From NCBI GenBank assembly GCA_023453795.1, contig JAEXSP010000019.1, forward strand, positions 248,001 to 312,000: 64,000 nt of DNA. The letters are read 5' to 3'. The notes beneath the pieces were generated by a model. It did no database searches and was not told the origin of the DNA. It saw nothing but the letters and a program-made list of their open reading frames with translations. Positions 1-9,012 of the stretch are shown here, in pieces. How positions within the stretch are numbered: the stretch's first letter is position 1; each line of letters begins with the position of its first letter. Origin of the DNA: Bacillota bacterium. Its GTDB lineage: Bacteria; Bacillota; Clostridia; Acetivibrionales; JAEXSP01. Position numbers and translations under genes: made by a program.

Positions 1-373
1 ATGCATTGGGCAGCAGCTCGTCCAATGTATATTCCTTATATTCACCGTTCTTTTTTGAACAGATTATCTTCATGCTTTTATCTGCAAATTCAGCAAGAAC
101 CTGTCTGCATATTCCGCATGGGAATATATAATCCTCACTGTCGCTTGCAATAGCTATTGCAGTAATCTTTAATTCTCCTTCGGATACAGCTTTGAATACT
201 GCAGTTCTTTCAGCGCAATTAGTTGCGCCGAAGCTTATGTTTTCTATGTTAACACCGGTAAATAGCTTTCCGTTCGAAGTCAGAAGCGCCGCTCCGACTT
301 TAAATCCCGAATAAGGAGCATATGCTCTGCTTTTTGCTTCATCAGCTATTTTAACCAATTCCATACTGTCCAT
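1..373 (-). CDS. cdd: Cytidine deaminase, C-terminus cut by window edge
   Basis: Pyrimidine salvage enzyme that converts cytidine or deoxycytidine to the uridine form. The translation shows the zinc-dependent deaminase motifs: a CAERTA segment (Cys-Ala-Glu active site) and a later PCGICRQ motif supplying the two other zinc cysteines. I start it at the ATG at 373 because GGAGG (380-384, complement) lies six bases upstream; an ATG at 379 directly abuts that site. The gene follows dgkA, as in the B. subtilis dgkA-cdd-era order, so era is expected just outside the window. The end is missing only because the window stops. Confidence 0.93.
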   Translation of the reverse strand, partial: MDSMELVKIADEAKSRAYAPYSGFKVGAALLTSNGKLFTGVNIENISFGATNCAERTAVFKAVSEGELKITAIAIASDSEDYIFPCGICRQVLAEFADKSMKIICSKKNGEYKEYTLDELLPNA

Positions 374-390
374 ACTCATCCTCCGGTTTA

Positions 391-768
391 TCAAAATAGT
401 CTTTCAATCAAACTGATTGCTTTATCAAAGTAAACAAGATACCCGACAATTACAGAAACAATTGCAGCTACCAGCACAGCGCCTGCAGCTACATCTTTCA
501 CTATTTTAGCCTTGGGGTGGTATACCTCGTCTACAATTATGTCTGTCAGAACTTCTATCGCAGTGTTAAAAAGTTCGCAAATCAATACTCCACCTGCTGC
601 CAAGGCTACCATAATGCATTCTGTTTCGGAGATTTTCAGTATAATGCTTGCTGCAATAACAAGTATAATAACCGAAATATGGATTTTCATGTTTTTTTCA
701 AATCTTATTGAATGAATTATACCATTAAATGCATTTGTAAAGCTGTTTGCCAGCGTTTTATTCTTCAT
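391..768 (-). CDS. dgkA: Diacylglycerol/undecaprenol kinase, DgkA family
   Basis: Small integral membrane kinase of 125 residues, the usual family length. In Gram-positive bacteria this family phosphorylates undecaprenol to recycle the peptidoglycan lipid carrier (family knowledge). Three hydrophobic helices are visible, at roughly residues 30-50, 52-72 and 95-118. The family signature is present: an E-x-FNTAIE segment near residues 65-72, followed by a conserved Asp and Lys in the following loop. It lies 3 bases downstream of ybeY and 17 bases upstream of cdd, so it is surely co-transcribed. Confidence 0.93.
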   Translation of the reverse strand: MKNKTLANSFTNAFNGIIHSIRFEKNMKIHISVIILVIAASIILKISETECIMVALAAGGVLICELFNTAIEVLTDIIVDEVYHPKAKIVKDVAAGAVLVAAIVSVIVGYLVYFDKAISLIERLF

Positions 769-771
769 AAA

Positions 772-1272
772 TCAATCCTCTGCGGTGTTCCGTTGCAGCC
801 GCATTTGCAGCAAAACTGTTTCCTGCTTGCCGAACATTATTTTTGCTTCATCTTCCTCCTCATGATCATAGCCTAAAAGATGAAACATTCCGTGAGTCGT
901 TAAGAATGCCAATTCCCTTTCGAAGGAATGACCGTATTCTTCCGACTGTGTTACAGCCATTTCAAGGGAAATCACTATATCGCCCAAAAGCAGGAGTTTT
1001 TCGTCCTTATTATAATCTGCTTCTTTAATTTCAAGCTTTCCGTTTGAACCTTCCAGCAGCGGAAATGAAAGAACATCCGTCGGTTTATCAATCCCCCTGT
1101 ATTGCTTGTTTATTTCCCTGATTGAAGCATTATCCACAAGAGTTATACTTACTTCTGAAGGAATATTGAAGCCTTCTATCTGCATACTTGTTTCTACAGC
1201 CCTGTTCAATAGCCCGTTAATATTATCGGTTATAGCAAATTTCTTTTGAAGATTTTCAATCAGTATCGGCAA
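772..1272 (-). CDS. ybeY: Endoribonuclease YbeY, TTG start
   Basis: Metal-dependent RNase for 16S rRNA 3' maturation and 70S ribosome quality control. The signature zinc motif H-G-x-x-HLLGYDH is near the C-terminus. The longest frame would begin at 1311, but a TTG at 1272 has a clear GGAGG eight bases upstream (1281-1285, complement) and gives a protein beginning near the family's typical N-terminus (PILIEN). The result is a 166-residue protein that overlaps the end of pgpH by 17 bases, suggesting translational coupling. The ATG alternative lies deeper inside pgpH and has no comparable site. Confidence 0.9.
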   Translation of the reverse strand: MPILIENLQKKFAITDNINGLLNRAVETSMQIEGFNIPSEVSITLVDNASIREINKQYRGIDKPTDVLSFPLLEGSNGKLEIKEADYNKDEKLLLLGDIVISLEMAVTQSEEYGHSFERELAFLTTHGMFHLLGYDHEEEDEAKIMFGKQETVLLQMRLQRNTAED

Positions 1273-3424
1273 TTTCCGTGCCTCCTTCATTTTCGTTTCT
1301 GCTTTCTTCACTATTTTCTATATTATTGACATCATTTGTTTCTTCCGAAACCTTATCTTTTTCCTTAATTTCAGGATATTCCTCCCTTTCGTGGAATATT
1401 CCGCTTAAAACCTTCATAAATCCCTTTGCTATATTGTCAAGATCCTTAAGCGTCAGGTCGCATTGATCCAACTGCCCGTCATCCAGCTTATCCTTGATTA
1501 TCTTTCTTACAAGTCCTTCTATTTTTCCTTCTGTTTTGTCAATCATTGACCTTACAGCTGCTTCTACCGAGTCTGCAAGCATGACAACAGCCGCCTCCTT
1601 TGAAGAAGGCTTGGGACCTGAATACCTGAAATTATCCTGTACAACAGACTCTCCCTTTTCACCTTTTTTGGCCTTGTGGTAGAAGTATACAACCAATGTA
1701 TTTCCATGATGCTGTTGGATTATGTCTCTTATAGCAAGGGGTATCTTGTATTTCAATGCAAGCTCAACTCCGTCATTTGTATGGGAAGTGATTACAAGTG
1801 TGCTTAAATTTGCAGTCATCCTGTCATGAGGGTTGTCCGACAACTGATTTTCCATAAAAAAGTTTGGCCTTTTAAGTTTGCCTATGTCATGGAAATAAGC
1901 ACCTACGCGGGCTAAAAGCGCATTGCCGCCAATGGATTCAGTCGCAACCTCCGCAAGATTGCCTACCATAAGACTGTGGTGATAGGTTCCCGGCGCCTCC
2001 ATCAAAAGTCTTTTGACCAAGGGCTGATTAGGATTGGCAAGTTCAAGAAGCTTTAATGGAGTTATTATGTTAAATGTACTTTCAAGGAAAGGTAATATTC
2101 CTATTGTCACAATTATTGAACCTACACCGTTAAGAAAAACAATAAGCAGATCCATCGGAATCAATTTAGAGTTTAATATACCTGTCGCACACAGTATAAT
2201 TAATACATTTAGTACTCCTATTATTACTCCTGACATAAAAAGCTTATTTCTCTGATTTGCTTTAGACACAATATATGACGACAAAGTGCCGCTTATAGTT
2301 GACATATAAATGAAGCTCATATCACCTTTAGTAATTAATGACATGGCTATGACCAGAACAAAATTAACCATTATGGCAAGCTTCATATCCAGGAGGATTG
2401 AAATCAGCATGGTTGCTATGAAGATCGGTATTGCAAGCGGCGAAATCAAGTAGATGAATCTTCCAATAGTCAATGTGAAAAGAATTATAAAACCTAGAAG
2501 AATCAGGTCGCCTCTGCTGGTTAATATCTCCCTGCTAAAATGGTTCATATAGATAACAACAAGAAATCCGAGCATAAAAATCAGTCCAAGGATTCCAAGA
2601 GAAAATTTAAAGTCTATCCCGCCTTTGTCCAGTAAATTGAGACTTCTCAGTATTTCAACCGTCTCGGCAGTGACAATATCGTCCCGGTTTATTATCCTTT
2701 CACCCTTGTTAATGTATACTTTGTTTTCCATACTTTCCAGTGCTTCTTTATATGTCTGGTGACGAAGCTTTTCTGTTCCCTCTTTGTCCTCTACCAGATT
2801 TGGTTTAATAAGCGATTGGAAAATTATCTTTGCCGCTTCCTTAAGTTCTCTCGGCAAATCAGTTTCATCAATTTCTTTCTGACGGTCTTCTATTTCATTA
2901 GCCAGGTTTTTTACTGTTATATCCTCGCTAAGTGAATTGTCGATTTTTTTAGTTACAATCTGTTCCAGCTGATTAATCAGGACTAATTTATATTCAAGTA
3001 CGTTTTCTATCTGCTTATCCGTTAGAGTCAAGTCCAGCTTTTCAATTTCCTTTTGTACTACACCCGAATTTGTTTTCTTGGATTTTGCATTTTTTAATAT
3101 TTCAAATATTTTTTTCAGCTTTATGTTTGTATTTTCCCTGAGAGTTTCGTCAAAAACCATGATAGGACTTATTCTATCCTTTGCTTTTTCTGCGTTGCTT
3201 TTAGTCCTGTATGTGTTTTCTACGCTTTCAGGTGCAGTTATATCATACGGCGACTTATCGGAAACCTTAAGCTTGTACTTCACAGGAGCAGCTCCGCTTT
3301 CTACGATTATGTATGCTATGATCAATATCATAAGTCCTATTGCAGCACGATGAAAGGTTTTATTTGTAAACAGCTTTTTTATATTATTACGAATGGTTTT
3401 TTCGCTATTCTTGTTCAAAAGCAT
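1256..3424 (-). CDS. pgpH: PgpH-type HD-domain c-di-AMP phosphodiesterase
   Basis: Membrane protein of 722 residues with 7TM-HDED architecture: one N-terminal transmembrane helix, an extracytoplasmic domain of about 250 residues, seven transmembrane helices, then a cytosolic HD phosphohydrolase domain. The HD metal site is visible as AYFHDIGKL, with a downstream HTNDG and QQHHGN. PgpH proteins hydrolyse c-di-AMP to pApA (family knowledge). The start is set at the ATG at 3424, preceded by GGAGGGG; the longer frame begins with a Cys-rich stretch translated from intergenic repeat DNA. The C-terminal tail is strongly acidic. Position between phoH and ybeY matches B. subtilis yqfF. Confidence 0.93.
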   Translation of the reverse strand: MLLNKNSEKTIRNNIKKLFTNKTFHRAAIGLMILIIAYIIVESGAAPVKYKLKVSDKSPYDITAPESVENTYRTKSNAEKAKDRISPIMVFDETLRENTNIKLKKIFEILKNAKSKKTNSGVVQKEIEKLDLTLTDKQIENVLEYKLVLINQLEQIVTKKIDNSLSEDITVKNLANEIEDRQKEIDETDLPRELKEAAKIIFQSLIKPNLVEDKEGTEKLRHQTYKEALESMENKVYINKGERIINRDDIVTAETVEILRSLNLLDKGGIDFKFSLGILGLIFMLGFLVVIYMNHFSREILTSRGDLILLGFIILFTLTIGRFIYLISPLAIPIFIATMLISILLDMKLAIMVNFVLVIAMSLITKGDMSFIYMSTISGTLSSYIVSKANQRNKLFMSGVIIGVLNVLIILCATGILNSKLIPMDLLIVFLNGVGSIIVTIGILPFLESTFNIITPLKLLELANPNQPLVKRLLMEAPGTYHHSLMVGNLAEVATESIGGNALLARVGAYFHDIGKLKRPNFFMENQLSDNPHDRMTANLSTLVITSHTNDGVELALKYKIPLAIRDIIQQHHGNTLVVYFYHKAKKGEKGESVVQDNFRYSGPKPSSKEAAVVMLADSVEAAVRSMIDKTEGKIEGLVRKIIKDKLDDGQLDQCDLTLKDLDNIAKGFMKVLSGIFHEREEYPEIKEKDKVSEETNDVNNIENSEESRNENEGGTEIADTD

Positions 3425-3505
3425 TTCTACCCCTCCCCAAAAAACAAAGCAGCAGCTGCACTGCAATTGGCAACAGCAGTAAGGCAATAAAAAGCTTAAA
3501 TTTCT

Positions 3506-3529
3506 TATTGCCTATAGTCTATTGCCTAT
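3506..3529. repeat. Short 14-bp direct repeat between phoH and pgpH
   Basis: TATTGCCTAT occurs twice with a 14-bp period inside the 124-bp gap between phoH and pgpH. The unit reads as two heptamers beginning with TAT. No coding role is visible. It resembles the heptamer-type repeat at 55548-55568, also placed inside an otherwise tight operon. Confidence 0.6.
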
Positions 3530-3548
3530 CACGCGGCAGTAATAAAGC

Positions 3549-4514
3549 TTATTTGCCGCTGTCATATTTCTCGTATGCTTTTATTATTTTTTGTACAAGT
3601 TCATGCCTTACAACGTCTTTTTCCGTGAGATTTACAAACTCTATTCCTTCAATGTCCTTCAATATCTTGGTTACCTCTTTAAGCCCGGATTTCTTGTCTC
3701 CGGGAAGGTCTATCTGTGTTATGTCCCCTGTAATAACGGCTTTTGATCCGAAGCCTACCCTTGTCAAAAACATCTTCATCTGCTCGGGAGTAGTATTTTG
3801 GGCCTCATCAAGTATAATGAAGGATTCGTCAAGTGTCCTTCCCCTCATGTATGCCAGGGGTGCTACCTCAATCATACCCTTTTCAAGATATTTCTGGTAG
3901 GTTTCGGCACCCATTATCTCATAAAGGCCGTCATATAAAGGCCTTAAATACGGGTCAACCTTGTTTTGAAGGTCACCGGGAAGAAAGCCCAGCTTTTCAC
4001 CTGCTTCAACGGCAGGTCGGGTCAGTACTATCCTGTTAACCTCCTTGTTTTTGAAGGCTGTAACAGCCATTGCAACTGCGAGAAAGGTTTTACCTGTCCC
4101 CGCCGGCCCGATTCCAAAAACAATGTCATTTTTCTGTATTGCACTGACATATCTTTTTTGTCCGTGTGTTTTTGACTTAATCTGCTTTCCCCTGGCTGTA
4201 AGGCAAATATAATCACCAAGATAGTCCTTGATTTTTTCAAGCTGGCCTTCTTTTGCCAACTGAACAAGATAGCTGACATTCTGCCTTGTTATTGTATCTC
4301 CCTGATTAGCCACCGATATAAGTCGTTGGATAACCGCCTGAGCCTTTTCAACGTTATCAGGAGCTCCTGAAACCCTTATTTCATCGTCACGGAAGACAAC
4401 CTTGACATTAAGCTCCTGTTCAATTATTCTTATATTTTCATCATAATTTCCGAACAGATTCATTGCTTGTTCCAATCTATCAAATACAACCGTTTTTTCA
4501 GTTAATATATCCAA
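3549..4514 (-). CDS. phoH: PhoH-like ATPase
   Basis: Cytosolic P-loop ATPase of 321 residues. The N-terminal third has a KH-like RNA-binding region (a VRVSGAPDNVEKAQ-type stretch around residues 45-65). The ATPase domain carries Walker A GPAGTGKT and Walker B FIILDEAQN. PhoH proteins are linked to RNA metabolism, and YbeY partners with PhoH-like proteins in several genomes (family knowledge). The stop is one base from the yqfD frame end at 4515, so these genes are directly adjacent. Precise biochemical activity is unproven. Confidence 0.92.
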   Translation of the reverse strand: MDILTEKTVVFDRLEQAMNLFGNYDENIRIIEQELNVKVVFRDDEIRVSGAPDNVEKAQAVIQRLISVANQGDTITRQNVSYLVQLAKEGQLEKIKDYLGDYICLTARGKQIKSKTHGQKRYVSAIQKNDIVFGIGPAGTGKTFLAVAMAVTAFKNKEVNRIVLTRPAVEAGEKLGFLPGDLQNKVDPYLRPLYDGLYEIMGAETYQKYLEKGMIEVAPLAYMRGRTLDESFIILDEAQNTTPEQMKMFLTRVGFGSKAVITGDITQIDLPGDKKSGLKEVTKILKDIEGIEFVNLTEKDVVRHELVQKIIKAYEKYDSGK

Positions 4515-5711
4515 TTAGTTACCCCCGATCTCTCTAGCAACACCAATGTTTTCTAAACATTCTACGATGACCTTGGCTGTAAGCTCACCATCATCATTCT
4601 CAACAAAACTAACAGTTCTTTTCTCTATTTCCGCATTATCCGGAATGTCCTTTTTTGCCTTGTTATAAGCGTTGTCAGCCGCTATTTTCTTTGCTTCATC
4701 AATATCCAATTCTTTATTCACAGTTTTTTCTTCATAATACTTATCTGATATCCATTCAAAAGGAAAAACCAAATCCTTGCCTATTGAAAGCTTATGCCTT
4801 ACCTCAACCCTTTTATAATTCTTCCCGCCGGCTTTTTTAAAGAACAGGTTGAATTTTTTGGAAAACAGAACTAAAGAATACTTATTTTTAACCTTCCCGG
4901 TTCTCACCTTTTCACTCAACACAAAGCTTACAGGACTCTCGGCTTCATACCATGTCCGGGCTTTGACCGTTCCCATTGCATGAACCGTTTTAGGCTTTAC
5001 ATCCTTGTTTTTGCTTTCAACTGTTCCGGAGATAAGCAGTTGTCCCTTGGTGACAGTGTCATCATTGTTTACTGCCTGCTGGCCTATTTTAGTTGAAATG
5101 CTTTTGATAACCCCGTCCTTCGATGCAATAATGTCGCACGGCTTCTCATCGGGAACCAGTATCGGAGCTTTAACCCTCTCAAATACCTGTACCTTGACCT
5201 TTGTCCCTTTTATGGATACGCCTATCCATGCAAGGTCCTCTTCCTGCAGCATCATCTTATTCGCAGCAGCATCCAGGTTGATTCCGAATTTCAGCACCCC
5301 CGGCTTTATCCCAATTGATGCAAGCTTGTCAACTATAGTCTGGGTAGATATCCTATCATTTCCTTTTACCTCAATAGACCAGACGAAAGAAGACATCAAA
5401 TAAATAAGAAAAATAAAAACAACCGCACCGATAACAAATGTTTTTCTTGCTTTATACTTATGAATTTTAAACGGCAGCCCGCATTTTTTTATAATTCTTA
5501 TTCTGCAGCCGGTCTTTCTTGCTATTGGCGGCAGGCTTTTAAAAGCCTTGATGCTTACTCTCAAATACATTTCCGAATTCTTACGCCGCTTTATATCCCA
5601 AAGAAATATCTGCTTGTTTATACAGATATTTATAAATTTTTCTAGGAAATAACCTTCGACTACTATGATAACATATCCGCGGATATAATTCCACAACCTG
5701 AGCAGTAACAT
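4515..5711 (-). CDS. yqfD: Sporulation protein YqfD (SpoIV family)
   Basis: Mother-cell sporulation membrane protein of 398 residues. The N-terminus carries the characteristic MLLLRLWNYIRGYV opening. A single strong transmembrane helix lies at about residues 91-112, followed by a long extracytoplasmic region with a FtsQ/POTRA-like segment (VKGNDRISTQTIVDKL). A GGAGG precedes the ATG. YqfD acts with YqfC in engulfment-stage sporulation under sigma-E in Bacillus (family knowledge). It sits between yqfC and phoH, as in B. subtilis. Confidence 0.92.
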   Translation of the reverse strand: MLLLRLWNYIRGYVIIVVEGYFLEKFINICINKQIFLWDIKRRKNSEMYLRVSIKAFKSLPPIARKTGCRIRIIKKCGLPFKIHKYKARKTFVIGAVVFIFLIYLMSSFVWSIEVKGNDRISTQTIVDKLASIGIKPGVLKFGINLDAAANKMMLQEEDLAWIGVSIKGTKVKVQVFERVKAPILVPDEKPCDIIASKDGVIKSISTKIGQQAVNNDDTVTKGQLLISGTVESKNKDVKPKTVHAMGTVKARTWYEAESPVSFVLSEKVRTGKVKNKYSLVLFSKKFNLFFKKAGGKNYKRVEVRHKLSIGKDLVFPFEWISDKYYEEKTVNKELDIDEAKKIAADNAYNKAKKDIPDNAEIEKRTVSFVENDDGELTAKVIVECLENIGVAREIGGN

Positions 5712-5754
5712 TTATTTTCCTCCAAACGCATTGTCTTATGCGGCTTTAAGGCTT

Positions 5755-6072
5755 TTACTTAATGAATTCCAAAGACGATATTTCCCCCTCAACCATAATG
5801 TCCTCGGATGTAATTTCCTTAATAGTCAGCCCTTCGCCGCATATCCTGATCATCCCCTGGCTTGTATTAACCCTTATGCGGATGCTCTCGTATTCAACAA
5901 TCCCTTTATAATTATCAATTATAAGATTTCTATTTCCAAGCATTGTAAGTTTAGGCAGGTTAAGAACAACTTCCTTGGGCAGTTCCAATACTTCAGTCAC
6001 TTTTTCTTTCAATTTCGGCTTTATCTCTTCATTTTTGACCTTGCTCTTTCTTCTCCTGGGTTTTTCAGCCAT
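5755..6072 (-). CDS. yqfC: Sporulation protein YqfC
   Basis: Protein of 105 residues with a basic, charged N-terminus (about 30 residues rich in Lys/Arg/Glu) and a C-terminal YabP/YqfC-like fold, recognisable from the LPKEVVLNLPKLTMLGN segment followed by a GEGLTIKEI motif. YqfC localises with YqfD at the engulfing mother-cell membrane (family knowledge). A GGAGAGGG site precedes the ATG by six bases. It is the first gene of the yqfC-cdd operon, with a 43-bp gap to yqfD. Confidence 0.9.
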   Translation of the reverse strand: MAEKPRRRKSKVKNEEIKPKLKEKVTEVLELPKEVVLNLPKLTMLGNRNLIIDNYKGIVEYESIRIRVNTSQGMIRICGEGLTIKEITSEDIMVEGEISSLEFIK

Positions 6073-6094
6073 TACTTCCCTCTCCGCCTGTTAT

Positions 6095-6145
6095 ATAAGT
6101 TGAATCAAATAATTAGCACGAGTACATAAATTATTTTCAACTTAT
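6095..6145. repeat. Inverted repeat upstream of yqfC
   Basis: ATAAGTTGAA (6095-6104) is perfectly repeated in inverted orientation at 6136-6145. An inner ATAATT/AATTAT pair lets the arms extend with a small bulge. The element is 23 bases upstream of the yqfC start, so it could be a protein-binding dyad or a leader hairpin in the first transcript of the sporulation cluster. I could not place a convincing sigma-E promoter relative to it. Confidence 0.5.
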
Positions 6146-6223
6146 AAGAATCACATAATAAAATTTATGCTTTAGAAAGAGATTTATGATATTCACTGCA
6201 ATTAAGACGCCTCAGAAAAGAAA

Positions 6224-6247
6224 AATGGACCCGCACCGGAATCCATT
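6224..6247 (-). terminator. Intrinsic terminator after the deacetylase gene
   Basis: AATGGA and TCCATT arms enclose a GC-rich centre. On the minus strand the stem is followed by TTTTTCTTTTC. It begins ten bases beyond the stop of the polysaccharide deacetylase gene. Confidence 0.65.
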
Positions 6248-6256
6248 CTATTTATA

Positions 6257-7228
6257 TTATTTACTTTTATTTTTGCTGCCTTTGCCCTTTGCCTGGTCAT
6301 CTGCTTTGCCTGCATCACTTTTCTTTAGATCCCTTATATCTCCTATTTCATAGCCCTTTTCCCTTGCGCCCTTAATGATTCTGTCCAATGCATCGGCATT
6401 ATCCTTTGAAACCGCATGAAGAAGCAGTACTGCTCCATTATGAAGGTTTCTCATTACTATGTTGTATGCATAGTCTGCACCTCTGACCTTATCCCTGTAC
6501 CAGTCATCATAAGCGAAGCTCCAGAAAAGATTGCAATATCCGAGTTTTTGCGTTATATCCAGAGTCCTCGGGCTGTATTCTCCTTTTGGCGGTCTGAGAT
6601 AGCTCATGTTCTTTCCGAATTTTTCAGAAAAAGCTCTGTCGAGGCCGGTTACTTCTTCCTGAATTCCATTATCACCTAATGAAGGCAGACTTGGATGGTG
6701 TATTGTGTGGTTTCCGACTTCATGCCCTTCTTCCACCATTCTGCGTACCAGGTCTTCATGCTGCTTAAGATATGGACCTGTTATAAAGAAAACACCTTTT
6801 ACATTATTATCCCTTAATACATCCAATATTTTAGGAGTATACCCATTTTCATATCCTTCGTCAAAAGTAAGGTAGATTACCTTTTTGGATGTATCTCCAA
6901 GGTACATCCCTCCATAATTCTTAAGCAGCTCCGGAGTTCCGGGATCAGCCGCCGGAAGCTGGTTATCCGGTTTCCTTGCAATCCCCCAGCTCATTATCTT
7001 ATCATACTGCTGATTAGTTTCATTCGGATTATATACCTCAACCGTCTGGTTAACGTCTTCAGACAATCTGCCGCTTATTTCGGGCTCCAGATCAAGATCC
7101 TTGTCAGAGCTTGAGTATACACCTCCATAGTCATTTAGCTCAGCTTTGTCATTATGCTTTCCGCAGCCTGCCATGCACAAAATAAAAGTAAATGCAGTCA
7201 GAAATAGTAATATTCTACTAGTCCTCAT
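6257..7228 (-). CDS. Polysaccharide deacetylase lipoprotein (PdaA-like)
   Basis: Cell-surface enzyme of the NodB/CE4 fold, 323 residues. A lipobox (CMAGC) ends the signal peptide, predicting lipid anchoring at Cys22. The catalytic motifs are visible: TFDEGYENG (motif 1, TFDDG-like with Glu in place of the second Asp), GHEVGNHTIHHPS (metal histidines), RPPKGEY and LLHAVSKDNADAL. This pattern is closest to the PdaA type that makes muramic delta-lactam in the spore cortex. It could instead act on vegetative peptidoglycan. The Lys-rich tail after residue 300 is low complexity. GGAGGATAAATAAAA precedes the ATG. Confidence 0.85.
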   Translation of the reverse strand: MRTSRILLFLTAFTFILCMAGCGKHNDKAELNDYGGVYSSSDKDLDLEPEISGRLSEDVNQTVEVYNPNETNQQYDKIMSWGIARKPDNQLPAADPGTPELLKNYGGMYLGDTSKKVIYLTFDEGYENGYTPKILDVLRDNNVKGVFFITGPYLKQHEDLVRRMVEEGHEVGNHTIHHPSLPSLGDNGIQEEVTGLDRAFSEKFGKNMSYLRPPKGEYSPRTLDITQKLGYCNLFWSFAYDDWYRDKVRGADYAYNIVMRNLHNGAVLLLHAVSKDNADALDRIIKGAREKGYEIGDIRDLKKSDAGKADDQAKGKGSKNKSK

Positions 7229-7256
7229 TTTTATTTATCCTCCATCAAAAAAATAA

Positions 7257-7301
7257 AGCCCTAAACAAAATACACTTTTCTTTAGTACTTTGTTTAAGGC
7301 T
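7257..7301 (-). terminator. Intrinsic terminator after DUF881 pair
   Basis: A 13-bp stem (AGCCCTAAACAAA against TTTGTTTAAGGCT, one wobble on the minus transcript) is followed on the minus strand by TTTATTTTTTT. It ends the DUF881 transcript before the deacetylase gene. Two smaller hairpins lie just before it: GATG/CATC near 7301-7314 and GGGAAA/TTTCCC at 7321-7345. Confidence 0.75.
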
Positions 7302-7381
7302 GATGCTTTTTCATCCTTAAGGGAAACAGCAGCTGTCTATTTCCCTCTATTATTTATATTTTGAATGGAATGAAAAAATAA

Positions 7382-8083
7382 CTATTGACCAACAACAGTG
7401 AGCAAATCTGTCTTTATTACCGTACCGTCGTCTCTTACCTTAGGTATAACTATACTGTCCGATTTCTGTACTGTCACCTTATATGTCTGTGTAAGCTTCT
7501 CTATTTCGCCGCCTATGATTTTTAAGGAACGATCCAATTGGTCAGGATCGGCTATTGCTTTTATTTCGTAAGGCGAAACCATTTGCTTGCCGTTGACCAT
7601 TATATAATTCCCGGCTTCTCTTATCTCGCTGGTTGAAACCATTCTTTCCCCGTTTATGGATATTGCCTGGGTGCCTGAGGCCTTTAATTCGTTGAGGAGC
7701 CTTAGCAGTTCGGTATCTGATATGAGGAAAAGATCCCCGTCCTGTATAGTAATTATCAGACCCTTTCCCTTAACGTCCGTAAGTCCCGCTATCATTCTTG
7801 TCTTTTCAAGCTCGGATCTGAGGTTCTTTATAACTTGATCGTTGCCGCCCTGTGTATTTTCATAATCCCTAATTTCTTTTTCAAGTTCGTTCAGCTTGGT
7901 CTGAAGGTTTTCATTAGTTTTCTTTTCCGTAATCAGTTCATCCTTCAAATCTTCTTCCCTCTTATTTTCTATTGTCGCAACCTGCTGATTGTGATGAATG
8001 CTTCTATATTGCCATGCAAGCATTATTCCGAGGATGATACATATTAAAGTTAAAGAAATATTTCTATAAACTTTCATTTTCAT
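7382..8083 (-). CDS. DUF881 family protein, second copy
   Basis: A 233-residue protein with an N-terminal transmembrane anchor (residues 8-25), a coiled-coil region (about 40-90, with regular KLNELEKEI-type heptads), and the DUF881 domain with GLTDVKGKGLIITIQD and SINGERMVSTSEIREAGNYIMVNG. DUF881 proteins are common beside cell division and small-basic-protein genes in Firmicutes, and their function is unknown. The start overlaps the stop of the upstream DUF881 gene by four bases (ATGA), indicating translational coupling. The two proteins are clear paralogues. Confidence 0.88.
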   Translation of the reverse strand: MKMKVYRNISLTLICIILGIMLAWQYRSIHHNQQVATIENKREEDLKDELITEKKTNENLQTKLNELEKEIRDYENTQGGNDQVIKNLRSELEKTRMIAGLTDVKGKGLIITIQDGDLFLISDTELLRLLNELKASGTQAISINGERMVSTSEIREAGNYIMVNGKQMVSPYEIKAIADPDQLDRSLKIIGGEIEKLTQTYKVTVQKSDSIVIPKVRDDGTVIKTDLLTVVGQ

Positions 8084-8802
8084 TTGTTAGCTACCTCCAG
8101 GCCAGTTATTAGTTCGTCAATGTTATAACCATACTTGGGAATTTCAATATTCGATGATTTATCTATGGTGATTCTTATTCCATCCTGTCTCATAAGGTAT
8201 ACTCTTTGGCTGCTGTCAACAGCCGAGTACATTTTGTCGGTATCCCCTATTGCCCTGATAACATACGGAGGCGGATACCTGTTCTTATTGATTAGAATAG
8301 TTGGTCCGGCACAGACCAATTCGGATGTTTCGAGAATCCTCTCGTCATTTACGGATATAGCTTGAGCTCCGGCCTTTTTAAGTTCATTTATTATTTTCAG
8401 CATATCCGTATCGTGTATAAGGAGAATATTCTTGTCGTCAACATCCTTGGGCAGGGCATCCTGAAGCTTAATAACAATTCCATGCCCCTCGACGTCGGTT
8501 AGTCCTGCAGTCAGCTTTGTCTTGTCCAATTCCTTCTTGAGATATTTCAAGGTACTATCCGATTCGTTCTTTACAAGCTTTTTCAGTAATGTCTCTTTTT
8601 CTTTTTCCAATTTATCCAACTGCTGATTCAATTCTTCCTGCTTACCATTTTCTTTAGCAAGCTCGTCCCTATAGTAAGCAATCTTTTTGTCTACGGTAGT
8701 ATTTTGTTTTTTATGCTCGAATATGCTTTTTGACTGAACTGCAATAACAATTCCCAATATCATCAGCGCAAGGGTAAGTATCAATACACGGTCTTTATTC
8801 AT
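8080..8802 (-). CDS. DUF881 family protein, first copy
   Basis: A 240-residue paralogue of the next gene: one N-terminal membrane helix (about residues 7-24), a Lys/Glu-rich coiled coil to about residue 90, then DUF881 with GLTDVEGHGIVIKLQD and SVNDERILETSE. The sequence predicts a cytosolically anchored protein with an extracytoplasmic coiled coil. GAGG with a six-base spacer precedes the ATG. The partner is encoded immediately downstream with a 4-bp overlap, so the two may form a heteromer. Function is not known for the family. Confidence 0.88.
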   Translation of the reverse strand: MNKDRVLILTLALMILGIVIAVQSKSIFEHKKQNTTVDKKIAYYRDELAKENGKQEELNQQLDKLEKEKETLLKKLVKNESDSTLKYLKKELDKTKLTAGLTDVEGHGIVIKLQDALPKDVDDKNILLIHDTDMLKIINELKKAGAQAISVNDERILETSELVCAGPTILINKNRYPPPYVIRAIGDTDKMYSAVDSSQRVYLMRQDGIRITIDKSSNIEIPKYGYNIDELITGLEVANK

Positions 8803-9012
8803 ATAAAACCTCAGTTTTTTTTATTGTAATATCTGCATTTATTTTATATTTTTAACCCGTATTCTAATTCTACTTATAAAATAACTTTATTTCAAGCTTA
8901 TTTGGAAATTACCATAGCTGCCTTTTTTCTTTTTCTGATTTAAATTTTCAAACTGGTTATAATAAAAACATTAAGGTTGACATATTCTGCGGCATAAAAC
9001 GAGGTGATTAAA

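Noticed and set aside
6073..6222. A sigma-E promoter ahead of yqfC.
   Set aside because: CATAAATT resembles a -10 box, but the -35-like GAATATC is 18 bases away, too far for the usual 14-15; not assigned.
7229..7381. A riboswitch before the polysaccharide deacetylase gene.
   Set aside because: The hairpins are explained by a terminator of the DUF881 pair plus small stems; no known aptamer pattern (c-di-GMP, SAM, others I know) is recognisable.
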